Source: Vigna angularis (taxonomy: Eukaryota; Streptophyta; Magnoliopsida; Fabales; Fabaceae). Taken from it: 64,000 nt of DNA. The stretch is taken from the NCBI RefSeq assembly GCF_016808095.1, contig NC_068977.1, forward strand, positions 24,205,364-24,269,363, written 5' to 3'. Below, one piece after another: positions 10,488-20,210 of the stretch (positions within the stretch are counted from its first letter, which is position 1; the number at the start of each line of letters is the position of its first letter). The position numbers and the translations under genes were made by a program. Below the pieces are notes generated by a model. It made no database searches. It was not told the origin of the DNA and saw nothing but the letters and a program-made list of their open reading frames with translations.

Positions 10488-11516
10488 TCAAACGGACCTG
10501 CTCAGCGACGCAGAACCAAGACCATAGAAACGGTTCCATGCATCATCACCATTACACACACATATGCAACCTTTTGGGACGCTGCTTTTTATCTGAGCAG
10601 TGTAGTTATTAGCGATATCAAGGGCTCTGTCCCAAATGGCTACCCCACCATAGTTGGAAGATTGGCTTACGGTTGGCAGAACCTTAGAAATAAGATCTTC
10701 GGGTGGTATGTACCCTGCTATGCTTGCATCGTCGGCAGCAACGAGGCCCAAGAATATTTTGCTACCGGGAACACCGGCGCTCCATTTGTTCCATTCTTTC
10801 AAAAGATTTGAAGCGTCTCCGTTTGCGTAAATGCAAGGGTTCTGGTAGAAGAACTCAACCCAGATGTAGTCAATAAGCCCAGTGCCGATTACCTTCCCAA
10901 GGTAATAATCCGGGTACACACACTCCGGTCCTGCACCCAAGTAGATTTTTCTGTCGGTTGTGGATGCGTTAATGGCCTTCACAACTTCATCCCATTTAAG
11001 GTTTTCACCGTCCGCCACGTCAGCAATGTTGATGCCATCTAGGGCTACGCTTCCCAGTGGACCAGCGTTGCCACTGAGGTACTTCTCCAAGAGGTAGCTT
11101 GCAAGCTTTTCTGCTGCTGCTGTGGAGTCGGAGCTGGAGGAGCTGGAGGAGTAGTGGCCGTGGCTTTTGGCTTTTCGGGCTAATGCGTCTTGGCCAATGG
11201 AAAGGAATACTTTGATGTTGTTTTGTTGGCAGTATTCTATTTCTGGCTGTAGCTTGGCGGAATGATCTGCCAGGTTTATAGTTGGTTCTCTGCCATCATC
11301 GTACACAAGAAGGCTTTGGATGATGACGATGTTGTAGTTCCCACTGGAACATAGGCTCTCTAAGGTGCCCTCAATCGCTTCGGACTTTTGGCCCCAGTAG
11401 ACGGAAATTTCACCGGCGCCGGTGCCACAGTCGGCTGCGGCGGAAGGGGCTGTGAAGGAGAGGACTACAAGGGCAAAGAGGAGGAATGCACTTAACTCTG
11501 GTTTTGGGAAAGCCAT
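10488..11516 (-). CDS. Class III chitinase-like protein (GH18), probably catalytically dead
   Basis: Complete single-exon gene of 342 residues, the usual design and size for plant class III (hevamine-type) chitinases. Residues 9-28 are hydrophobic and end in SAAA, a secretion signal for the apoplast or vacuole. GEISVYWGQ (35-43) is the first beta strand of the GH18 barrel; KVFLSIG (102-108) is strand 3; LGSVALDGI (154-162) leads into the active-site strand. In active enzymes that strand reads DGIDFDIE. Here it is DGINIADV (160-167), so the second Asp, third Asp and catalytic Glu become Asn163, Ala165 and Val167. The catalytic Tyr position also appears changed (WVEFFYQ, 219-225). A Ser run (123-129) is an unusual loop insertion. 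Known inactive relatives include XIP-I xylanase inhibitor, concanavalin B and narbonin. Role here unknown: binding or inhibition is more likely than chitin hydrolysis. Confidence 0.9.
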   Translation of the reverse strand: MAFPKPELSAFLLFALVVLSFTAPSAAADCGTGAGEISVYWGQKSEAIEGTLESLCSSGNYNIVIIQSLLVYDDGREPTINLADHSAKLQPEIEYCQQNNIKVFLSIGQDALARKAKSHGHYSSSSSSSDSTAAAEKLASYLLEKYLSGNAGPLGSVALDGINIADVADGENLKWDEVVKAINASTTDRKIYLGAGPECVYPDYYLGKVIGTGLIDYIWVEFFYQNPCIYANGDASNLLKEWNKWSAGVPGSKIFLGLVAADDASIAGYIPPEDLISKVLPTVSQSSNYGGVAIWDRALDIANNYTAQIKSSVPKGCICVCNGDDAWNRFYGLGSASLSRSV

Positions 11517-11634
11517 AGTTATTTAGGGTTGTGTGGTAGTGCTCTGTAGGTGGATGAGTTTGAAGGCAAGAGAAGGAACCAATTTATTGTGGAGCTTTTT
11601 TGTCTGGACATTAACTAATCCACTGTCTCACGAT

Positions 11635-11665
11635 GCCACGTCGAATAGAGTTTCCTTGCACGTGT
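11635..11665 (-). promoter_or_regulatory. Two ABRE/G-box motifs upstream of the chitinase-like gene
   Basis: GACGTGGC on the minus strand (11635-11642) and ACACGTGC (11658-11665) lie about 120 and 145 bases upstream of the start codon. ACGT-core pairs like these are classic abscisic-acid response elements, so ABA, stress or seed expression is plausible. This is motif reading only. Confidence 0.5.
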
Positions 11666-11766
11666 TTTTCATGTTGGAGCTTAGGTGGCAGGGAAAGAAC
11701 AAAGGAGATAATGGTTCACAAATTATCATATATTCATTTCATACATTATTTTTAAGTTCGTGAAAA

Positions 11767-12730
11767 TGGAAAAAATTACCTTGATATATTACCATACTCA
11801 TTTTATACATTATTTTTTCACTCTAAATGTATCAACCTATCAACCTATTATTGTTCCATGAAAATTTGATGAATCGATTGAAACTTTTAAGTTTTTAACT
11901 TGTTTATTCGTTGTGAACATGTTAGAGTAAAATGGTAAAGACCGACCACTTGTGCCCTCTTTTTAAAAATGAAAAACAATTTGAAAATTTTCTAATATTA
12001 TTTTAAGAATTTAAATATATAACAATATATATTAATTAATCATCTATATATATATATATTACATGAAAAGTTTTTAAAATATAAAAAAAAAAAATCTTTG
12101 TGAACTAATCCGTCAACCCAACGAAAGGTTAGAATTCTCAGCGCCCTTTATTATGATAGGTCTGTTCATCCTGTCTTATTTTTACGGGCCAACGGTGAAC
12201 AGACAAATTGATCCGTCTTTTCATCCATATTGACACATTTACATTATATATGAAAGACACTCATTTACAATAATACTTCAGTTATACTCATTATAAATGA
12301 AAAAGCTACGCAGGTGCATACAGTAACTGGTTGCATGTGTGATAATAAAAGAGTTCTTCTTCCTTTACAATTCAGTCAATTTTTCTTGGTTTTTTATTGT
12401 TTTTTCACTTTAATTTTTTAATATTCTTTTAATTACCATTATTTTTTATTTTAATACTTTCTTTTTGCTAATGAAAGATTAAGAAAATAAGATAAATACA
12501 AATATTTTAATTTAAATAAAAATGTAAATAAATAAAATGTTTATGATGGTGGTTGGGTAAAATTTCCTTAAATTAACGACATAGAGATAACAAGTGACAT
12601 ATATGACAAGTTACGTATACTTTTTATTAGCAAAAAAAAGTATTAACATCATATATTCTCACCATAATTTTAAATATATTTCACATAAAATATTCTTTAT
12701 TTATTTTATATTTTTAATCCATATAAAATT
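11767..12730. other. AT-rich intergenic DNA, nothing recognised
   Basis: Short AT runs (for example 12046-12060) but no gene, RNA or paired terminal repeat that I can support. Confidence 0.45.
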
Positions 12731-13147
12731 TTATGATACTCAATTATAAAAAAATGTAATATAATATGAATAGTGTTTATTCACAAGAGTTTTAACACGA
12801 AAAGCACGCTCTAGAAATCATCATTTTCAGCTTGCATATGACAATGACAACAAATACGAGGTTGTTTTACTTATTTGCCCTAAAAGTGATACCAAAACTA
12901 CTGTATAAAACTTTTGTTTCAACTTTATTGTACTTCACACTTTGTGAAACCTTTTTATGATACTCAATTATAAAAAAAAATGTAATATAATATGAATAGT
13001 GTTTATTCACAAGAGTTTTAACACGAAAAGCACGCTCTAGAAATCATCATTTTCAGCCTGCACATGACAATGACAACAAATACGAGGTTGTTTTACTTAT
13101 TTGCCCTAAAAGTGATACCAAAACTACTCTATAAAACTTTTGTTTCA
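12731..13147. repeat. 224-bp tandem duplication
   Basis: Copy 1 (12731-12954) and copy 2 (12955-13147) share ATGATACTCAATTATAAAA, the GAATAGTGTTTATTCACAAG stretch and TACCAAAACTACT, with only a few changes. The second copy runs directly into the terminal repeat of the next transposon, which may have landed at its end. Confidence 0.8.
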
Positions 13148-13731
13148 ACTAGTGGAAAAATGACTTTTTATAACGTACAAAAATGATCTTTTATAACGTA
13201 GTTACTAGAGACATAGTTCTGGGCGATATAATAACTCTGTGCATTTTATAACGTAGCAGAAATTTACGTTATAATATGTTCCACATATTATAACGTAGTT
13301 TCTGAAGTACGTTATAATATCGCAATTTTCAGAATCAACATATTATAACGTACATTGTTTAGTACGTCATAATATATGTTTTTTTTTTAAAAAAAATTAT
13401 TATAATTGACATCCTGATAATGTGGATGCAGATTTAAATGGAGTTCCTTTTTTATTTTCTTAATTATTTTCAAGCACTTTTTTGAAAATATTACGTATAA
13501 AAGTAACGTATTAAGCTATGGCATCCATGATAAGGCAAAAAGAAAAGTTACCATGTGAAATATGTTTTCGAGAGTTGAAAACAGATTCAAAATGCATCCA
13601 GTTGTTATTATTAACATGCTGGGGTTAATGTTGATAGAACTGAAATCACAAACATATTTACAAACACTCAGGCTTATTACTTAATCCAAATTAGCTTCAG
13701 TCTCTTCAGAGATTTTCACCATCATCAACAT

Positions 13732-13890
13732 CTAATAACCCCCTTGTATGAAAGCATTCAAATGCTCAAACTCTTGACGGTGCTCGCGCACCACAACATG
13801 AACCACATCTCCAATGGACACCATTCCAATCATCCCCTTCTCATCAATCACAGGAATGTGCCCGATTCTGTTATTTGTAAGAAAATGCAG
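13732..13890 (-). pseudogene. Captured 3' exon of a CBSX3-like CBS-domain gene
   Basis: Reads on the minus strand as the last part of a CBS domain: TNNRIGHIPVIDEKGMIGMV, SIGDVVHVVVREHRQEFEHL, NAFIQGGY, then stop. This matches the C-terminus of plant CBSX3, a mitochondrial regulator of thioredoxin o. The reading frame is open over the piece but the first three quarters of the gene are absent. HIPVID and GMVSIGDVV are core CBS motifs. It is a captured fragment inside the TIR element; whether it is transcribed is unknown. Confidence 0.85.
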
Positions 13891-14469
13891 AATAAGATCT
13901 CAAACATGATTTACAAGCTTGTGTAATCATAAACTTATATGATATCTTTCCCAATGAACAATAATATATACATGTAGTGACAATGTGAATTTTGGTCTTG
14001 TTATAATAATATTCAATTACAAACTGTGATTATAATAATGACCATCTCAGAAGTCAAACCAAGGATGATTTTTTTTATTAATTGACAGCTTAAAACAATG
14101 TTTCAAAACTAAACTAAGTTGAAATACACAATTCATTTAAAATCAAAGCAGAAATGTCTACTTTCTATTTCAAAACTAAACTTTATTCTTTAAAAGGACT
14201 AGCATTCTACAAAAATTATCTGCATGACCATTAATGGATATGAATCTTTTAATGAAACTTGTACTTATCTACATCAGTGGGATAATTATTGCAGAATCGT
14301 ATTCTATGCAATGCATAACCATTAAGCTAAATTATTCATTTTAAAGCAAATTATTCATCGCAACTTCCTCTATTCCTCATTATTTTCAATTTTAACATGT
14401 TCTTAATTTATGACTTGATCATTGCCTTTGGTAGATATAGCAAAAGAATATACTGAATAAAATACTTAC

Positions 14470-14541
14470 AAAATCTCCAATTCAGACAGTGATCCAATAT
14501 CTCCAGAAAGCTGACCACCCAAACCAGTACTTGCCAGTGTT
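14470..14541 (-). pseudogene. Captured 72-bp leucine-rich-repeat exon of a receptor kinase
   Basis: One exon with both splice sites kept: TTTCAG before it and GTAAGT after it on the minus strand. Its 72 bases encode TLASTGLGGQLSGDIGSLSE followed by LEI, a leucine-rich repeat. Exons of exactly 72 bases encoding one LRR are typical of LRR receptor kinases; the sequence resembles the first LRR of the LRR-VIII-1 group (HPCA1-like). No kinase domain is present. Confidence 0.7.
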
Positions 14542-15087
14542 CTGAAATAAATAAAATTATTCAGTTCCTTTTAAACACCCATTCATCACTCACGCACGTA
14601 CCAGCTTTAATCCACTACTCTTAATATACTTTACATCACCACCTATCCAACCAAACACAAGGTTGTATGGTGAATTGAAAGTCACATCAATAATACAAGT
14701 CCATGGCAGTTCATATCAGAATTATACATAAGTTTAAATTCTGAAATGGATATAAGCACTAACTTGCCTTCACACAAGTGTTTTCAGCTCATAAGGGTAT
14801 AAAGAGGCCTTTCTAGACTAACTAAGACACCTTAATATCATCCCTATGTCAACTATCCCTCCGAAAATTATATAATGTAGCAACTGAACTATAAAATTCA
14901 TACCCTTTAACAACAAGACTAGAAAATATAAGCATTATAATACTGAGAACTCTACTCTTCAAGAACCAATTATACCTCACAAACCAAGAAACTATTAAAC
15001 ACACAAATTTTTATGTTACAAAAAAACAGATACAGCATACCAAATTTATAACAGAGAAAAACAAAATTTTTATATTACTCTCACACT

Positions 15088-15240
15088 AAATGGTTTCAAG
15101 ATTCATGGTAATTGGCCACACAGTTGAGATATCCACGAACCTCCCTTCGGAATCCACCAACGCTTGAACCATCAAGCACCCATTTTCACCCAAAAACGAG
15201 TCGTCAATTCTGAACCTAGCCAGCCCTAAAACCCTTAAAC
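15088..15240 (-). pseudogene. Captured piece of an ALP1/HARBI1-like nuclease gene
   Basis: Minus-strand frame with FRIDDSFLGENGCLMVQALV and DSEGRFVDISTVWPITMNLE. This resembles the DDE nuclease core of PIF/Harbinger-derived ALP1-like host proteins (QALVDxxGRFxDIS..WP). Only about 50 residues remain, followed by a stop. The parent could be a domesticated gene or a Harbinger transposon. Confidence 0.55.
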
Positions 15241-15349
15241 TAAAGAACAAAAGCAAATAACACAATCGATGCACCGAGAACATCAAAGAGAATGAAATGC
15301 ATTGCATGAAACGAAAATGCAGACCAACAGAAACACGAAATCAAAGTAC

Positions 15350-15662
15350 CTCGTCATTGTGAAAAACCAATCTCTCAGGAAGAGAGCGTTTCAAAGGAGA
15401 AAGAAATAAAGAGAGGAAGAGATGCGCCAGTTTTGGTGGTAGAAAGGGCTGTCGGAGGCGAGGTTAGGAGGGAGAGGAGCGGGATCCGCCAGCTGAGGCT
15501 CCTGCGAGAGGACGGGAAAGTGGATATGGTTTTGACGAGGGAAGAGAGTTTTGAGAAGAGAATAGAACGCGTGCGGAAGAAGATCGCCATTTGCGAAGCC
15601 ATCAGTGGACTGGACTCTGAGAGAGAATTAGGGTTCGACGACACTGAGAAAGATTGCGACAC
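15350..15662 (-). pseudogene. Captured 5' exon-like sequence, origin not recognised
   Basis: Minus-strand Ser/Leu-rich frame starting MSQSFSVSSNPNSLSESSPL; a second frame near its end runs up to a splice-donor-like GACGAG/GTACTTTG at about 15349. The composition resembles an organelle-targeting leader. I do not recognise the family; it could be the first exon of one of the neighbouring captured genes. Confidence 0.35.
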
Positions 15663-16122
15663 TATGGGACTAAAATTGTAGAGAGAAAGGGGAAAATCAA
15701 TTTAGAGAGATATTAAGACTGATATTTAAAACCAGTTATAATATCTTACTAAAATTTTTCACCCTTCTCATATATTATAACAGTTATCCAAGATTACGTT
15801 GTAATACGGTTTAAAACTTATTTACAAGTTTGCCACCGCATTTCATATTATGACTGATTTTTATAACTCCGTTATAATACGTTTTGAAATTATTTACAAG
15901 TTTTCCACCGTGTTATGTATTATGACTGATTTTTAAAACTCCGTTATAATATGTCTTACGTTTATTACAGTTTTGCCACCGGTCAACCTATTATGATGGA
16001 TTATTTTTATCAGTTATAATAGGTCTGTTATAGAATGACTTTTTTCCACTAGTCTTTTTTAAATAAAATCATTAACTTTTTTAGTTTATGTAATTTTTGA
16101 TTGGGTTTTTATTATAAATTTT

Positions 16123-16326
16123 AGGTTTAATTCCTATTTTGGTCCCACTTTTCGTAGGGTCTGTTCAAATTGGTCCTACTTTTTTTCAAAAGTTCACTAA
16201 GATCCCACTTTTCGCAAAAACGGTGCAAGTTAGTCATTTTTGGTTACGGCGTTAAAAAACTAACGGCACAGCTGCCCAGCTGGAAGAAAACTGATGAGGT
16301 GTACATTTTTTTGTTGACGTGGCACT
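16123..16326 (+). repeat. Left terminal inverted repeat of MULE1
   Basis: Pairs with 21547-21750. Rich in GGTCCCACTTTT and GGTCCTACTTTT motifs, common in legume MULE ends, and stops at GACGTGGCACT. Confidence 0.9.
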
Positions 16327-16473
16327 GTGAATTGGTGATTCATCCTGAGAGCAGAGGATTCATGGCTGTTTTACCCAAATTGAAAAGCAAAGTTAGGGTT
16401 CTGAAATCTAAAAGCAGGAGGTTTCAGCAAAGTTAGGGTTCTGAAATTTAAAAGCAGAGGTTTAGGGTTAGGG

Positions 16474-16920
16474 ATGAATTCATCACAGAGTTGTTCTTCC
16501 TGTTCGAAGGCAACCTCCAAAGGATTTTCGCAATCCTCACACGGTGTTGTTTCCAGGAGAGTTGGGATAACCCCTATTTGCCACTGTGGTGATATTGCTG
16601 TAATGAAAGTTGCTAGAACTTCAAGGAATGCTGGGAGGAAATTTTGGGGATGTCGCCATTACAAGATGAGTGTTGGTGGGCAGCGAAAGAGATGTAGTAT
16701 CTGCCGTGAACTGGGGCACAACAAAAAAATGTGCCCTTTAAATCCAGCCATCATCCAACCAACACAATCAACACAGGCACAAAGTTCACAACCCATTGCA
16801 CCTTCACAGCCATCAAGTTCCCAATCTCCTCAACCACCACAACCAAGTCAAGATTCCATCCGAGATTTAAGTGAGCCAATACAAAGGCAGAAGTTAAACA
16901 TTAGAAGAAAAGATCCATAG
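16474..16920 (+). CDS. GRF-finger/CCHC chimeric protein inside MULE1
   Basis: Open 148-residue frame with no stop. Residues 1-32 are Ser/Cys-rich (SCSSCSKA). About 34-66 is the first half of a GRF-type zinc finger (ICHCGDIAVMKVARTSRNAG, then FWGCRHYK). Residues 67-90 are a CCHC zinc knuckle (KRCSICRELGHNKKMCPL) of the kind at the C-terminus of MULE transposases, followed by a Pro/Gln/Ser tail ending QKLNIRRKDP. In MULE2 these two parts sit on opposite strands in separate genes; here they are joined in frame, at the point where the MULE2 GRF exon 1 would be spliced. The second GRF half with its last Cys is missing. GRF fingers bind nucleic acid in other proteins. Activity and expression are unknown. 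The start is the first ATG after the TIR. Confidence 0.6.
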   Translation: MNSSQSCSSCSKATSKGFSQSSHGVVSRRVGITPICHCGDIAVMKVARTSRNAGRKFWGCRHYKMSVGGQRKRCSICRELGHNKKMCPLNPAIIQPTQSTQAQSSQPIAPSQPSSSQSPQPPQPSQDSIRDLSEPIQRQKLNIRRKDP

Positions 16921-17304
16921 ATTTAGTTGAAAATTTGGATGTATTAATATGTACTCTTCTTAACTACTTTAATTGTGGATGTATTAAGCACTTTCATTGT
17001 CTATGTTGAATTCTTATCAAACACTTTCATTCTGTATGTTGAATTCTTATTAAGCACTTTAATTAAATATGTTGCACTGATATTATGTTGTGATATTTGG
17101 AAGTAGTGATATTATGTCATTATATATGTTTTTTGCCAGGTATCCTTAATATGTATTATAGTAATATAGTAAGGGACCAATTTGAACAATTTTTAAAGGA
17201 AAAAGGGACCATCGTGAACAAATTCAAAAGCAAAGGGGGACCACAATTAACATTTTTAAATCAAAGGGGGGACTAAAACGAACTTCATTACACGAACTCA
17301 GATT
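16921..17304. other. 3' flank of the chimera and a stray MULE-end-like sequence
   Basis: 16921-17160 looks like a 3' untranslated region with repeated TGTTGAATTCTTAT motifs. 17165-17290, read on the minus strand, has GTTTTAGTCCCCCCTTTG and further GGTCCC blocks, like the end of a different MULE; no partner end was found. Confidence 0.4.
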
Positions 17305-19815
17305 GTTCACTCATATTACATCCATAACCCTTATTTTTTCCTTCATCATGGGGTGCCAAAACATCACTTCCCACCATTGAAACACCAGGACCAGCCTAAG
17401 AAAAGTGCAAAAAGTGCTTAAAACTCACCTTTTTGGCCAATGGTGACCCCAGTTCACCTGACTGAGTACCTGTGTTGGACTTTCTGTACAAAATCCAGTT
17501 TTCTCTCGGGTAATCGTTTACAGTGTCCTTGTAATCGATTACAGTGTCAAAAAAGGTGTAAACTTGATTTCTAAGGCATAATTCGAAAGGTCTTTGAGTA
17601 TAGATTCCAACAAAACAAGAATCAACTCATTTGGAGTTCGGTGGAGAAAGTTATGAGCAAAAGAACAAGCAAAGGTCAGAGTTGGCAAAAATATATGAAA
17701 CGCTAACTTGAAAGAATAAACTGTACCAACTCAGATGTCCAAAAAATACAAATTAGTAGTCATTGGAAAGATTTTTGAGTCTAGTTTCTAATAAAAAAAG
17801 AATCACATCATTTGGAGGTCGGTGGGAAAAGTTATCAGTAAAATAGTCAGCAAAGGTCAAAGTTGACAGCATGTTATCTCACCCAAGTTGCTCATCTCAT
17901 AAACATTGTTTTTTTCCTCCATCATGGGGTGCCAAAACATCACTTCCCACCATTGAAACACCAGGACCACCCTAAGAAAAGTGCAAAAGTGCTTAAAACT
18001 CACCTTTTTGGCCAATGGTGACCCCAGTTCACCTGACTGAGTACCTATGTTGGACTTTCTGTACAAAATCCAGTTTTCTCTCGGGTAATCGTTTACAGTG
18101 TCCTTGTAATCGATTACAGTGTCAAAAAAGGTGTAAACTTGATTTCTAAGGCATAATTCGAAAGGTCTTTGAGTATAGATTCCAACAAAAAGAGAATCAA
18201 CTCATTTGGAGTTCGGTGGAAAAAGTTATGTGCAAAAGAACAAGCAAAGGTCAGAGTTGGCAAAAATATATGAAACGCTAACTTGAAAGAATAAACTGTA
18301 CCAACTCAGATGTCCAAAAAATACAAATTAGTAGTCATTGGAAAGATTTTTGAGTCTAGTTTCTAATAAAAAAAGAATCACATCATTTGGAGGTCGGTGG
18401 GAAAAGTTATCAGTAAAATAGCCAGCAAAGGTCAAAGTTGACAGCATGTTATCTCACCCAAGTTGCTCATCTCATAAACATTGTTTTTTTCCTCCATCAT
18501 GGGGTGCCAAAACATCACTTCCCACCATTGAAACACCAGGACCACCCTAAGAAAAGTGCAAAAGTGCTTAAAACTCACCTTTTTGGCCAATGGTGGCCCC
18601 AGTTCACCTGACTGAGTACCTATGTTGGACTTTCTGTACAAAATCCAGGTTTCTCTCGGGTAATCGTTTACAGTGTCCTTGTAATCGATTACAGTGTCAA
18701 AAAAGGTGTAAACTTGATTTCTAAGGCATAATTCGAAAGGTCTTTGAGTATAGATTCCAACAAAACAAGAATCAACTCATTTGGAGTTCGGTGGAAAAAG
18801 TTATGTGCAAAAGAACAAGCAAAGGTCAGAGTTGGCAAAAATATATGAAACGCTAACTTGAAAGAATAAACTGTACCAACTCAGATGTCCAAAAAATACA
18901 AATTAGTAGTCATTGGAAAGATTTTTGAGTCTAGTTTCTAATAAAAAAAGAATCACATCATTTGGAGGTCGGTGGGAAAAGTTATCAGTAAAATAGCCAG
19001 CAAAGGTCAAAGTTGACAGCATGTTATCTCACCCAAGTTGCTCATCTCATAAACATTGTTTTTTTCCTCCATCATGGGGTGCCAAAACATCACTTCCCAC
19101 CATTGAAACACCAGGACCACCCTAAGAAAAGTGCAAAAGTGCTTAAAACTCACCTTTTTGGCCAATGGTGACCCCAGTTCACCTGACTGAGTACCTATGT
19201 TGGACTTTCTGTACAAAATCCAGTTTTCTCTCGGGTAATCGTTTACAGTGTCCTTGTAATCGATTACAGTGTCAAAAAAGGTGTAAACTTGATTTCTAAG
19301 GCATAATTCGAAAGGTCTTTGAGTATAGATTCCAACAAAACAAGAATCAACTCATTTGGAGTTCGGTGGAAAAAGTTATGAGCAAAAGAACAAGCAAAGG
19401 TCAGAGTTGGCAAAAATATATGAAACGCTAACTTGAAAGAATAAACTGTACCAACTCAGATGTCCAAAAAATACAAATTAGTAGTCATTGGAAAGATTTT
19501 TGAGTCTAGTTTCTAATAAAAAAAGAATCACATCATTTGGAGGTCGGTGGGAAAAGTTATCAGTAAAATAGCCAGCAAAGGTCAAAGTTGACAGCATGTT
19601 ATCTCACCCAAGTTGCTCATCTCATAAACATTGTTTTTTTCCTCCATCATGGGGTGCCAAAACATCACTTCCCACCATTGAAACACCAGGACCACCCTAA
19701 GAAAAGTGCAAAAGTGCTTAAAACTCACCTTTTTGGCCAATGGTGACCCCAGTTCACCTGACTGAGTACCTGTGTTGGACTTTCTGTACAAAATCCAGTT
19801 TTCTCTTGGGTAATC
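17305..19815. repeat. 575-bp tandem repeat array
   Basis: More than four head-to-tail copies. The anchor GGGTAATCGTTTACAGTG recurs with the TAATCG at 17511, 18086, 18661 and 19236, and in changed form at 19811: spacing exactly 575 each time. Copies differ by only a few bases. Each unit contains the palindrome TGTAATCGATTACA and an internal duplication about 182 bases apart (TCATTTGGAGTTCGGTGG and TCATTTGGAGGTCGGTGG). A 69-codon minus-strand frame repeats in every copy, but I regard it as a by-product. The array lies inside MULE1. Confidence 0.93.
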
Positions 19816-20210
19816 GTTTACACGGATGCTGTAAACGATTACCAAGCCCTTTTTTGAACACTCTTAGTCATCCCTTGCAGAGCTTACTCCTCCAACTAAT
19901 GAGGGGTCACCCCACACTCATTGGACTCACATCACATCACCAACCACCCTCTCCCACCACTGAAACACCTGGACCAGCCTCAGACAGGTGCACAACTGCC
20001 TAAAACTAAGCTTTTTTTCCAATGGTGACCCCTGTTCACCTGGCTGACTACCTATGTTGGACTTTATGTACAAAATCCAATTTTCTCTCGGGTAATCGTT
20101 TACCAGGATTCTGTAAACGATTACCAGACCATTTTTTCAACACTCTGACTCATCCCTTGCACTACTTCGTCCCTCTACTCATCACGGGTCACTCCACACT
20201 TCTTGCGTTT
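19738..20210. repeat. 282-bp repeat units with a TAATCGTTTAC hairpin
   Basis: Two copies offset by 282 bases (GGTAATCGTTTAC at 19809 and 20091). They share the flanks of the 575-bp unit (GGTGACCCC..TTCACCTG and GAAACACC..GGACCA) but lack about 293 bases of it. Each has an inverted repeat GGTAATCGTTTAC..GTAAACGATTACC around a loop of about 8 bases. Confidence 0.8.

Larger units (their letters stand above)
13148..16053. mobile_element. TIR transposon carrying several host gene pieces (Pack-type)
   Basis: The ends are inverted: ACTAGTGGAAAAATGAC at 13148 and, on the other strand, ACTAGTGGAAAAAAGTCATT ending at 16053. Both subterminal zones (13170-13380 and 15735-16035) are packed with TTATAACGTA-type repeats in both directions, as in CACTA elements. 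The terminal C of CACTA is absent at both ends and I see no clean target duplication, so the superfamily is uncertain. The interior has no transposase. It holds at least three unrelated minus-strand gene fragments with splice sites, which marks it as a gene-capturing element. Confidence 0.75.

Noticed and set aside
10446..10811. Plus-strand 121-residue frame overlapping the chitinase-like gene
   Set aside because: Antisense shadow of a clear GH18 coding sequence.
16474..16920. Possibility that the GRF/CCHC ORF is a normal host gene
   Set aside because: It lies between MULE TIRs and its second half matches the C-terminus of the MULE2 transposase, so a transposon origin is much more likely.
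17305..19815. CRISPR-like or viral repeat interpretation of the tandem array
   Set aside because: Units are long and contiguous without unique spacers, in a plant nuclear context.
17857..19845. Four repeated 69-87 residue minus-strand frames
   Set aside because: They recur only because the 575-bp unit repeats; no motif, and the frame is not conserved in the 282-bp units.
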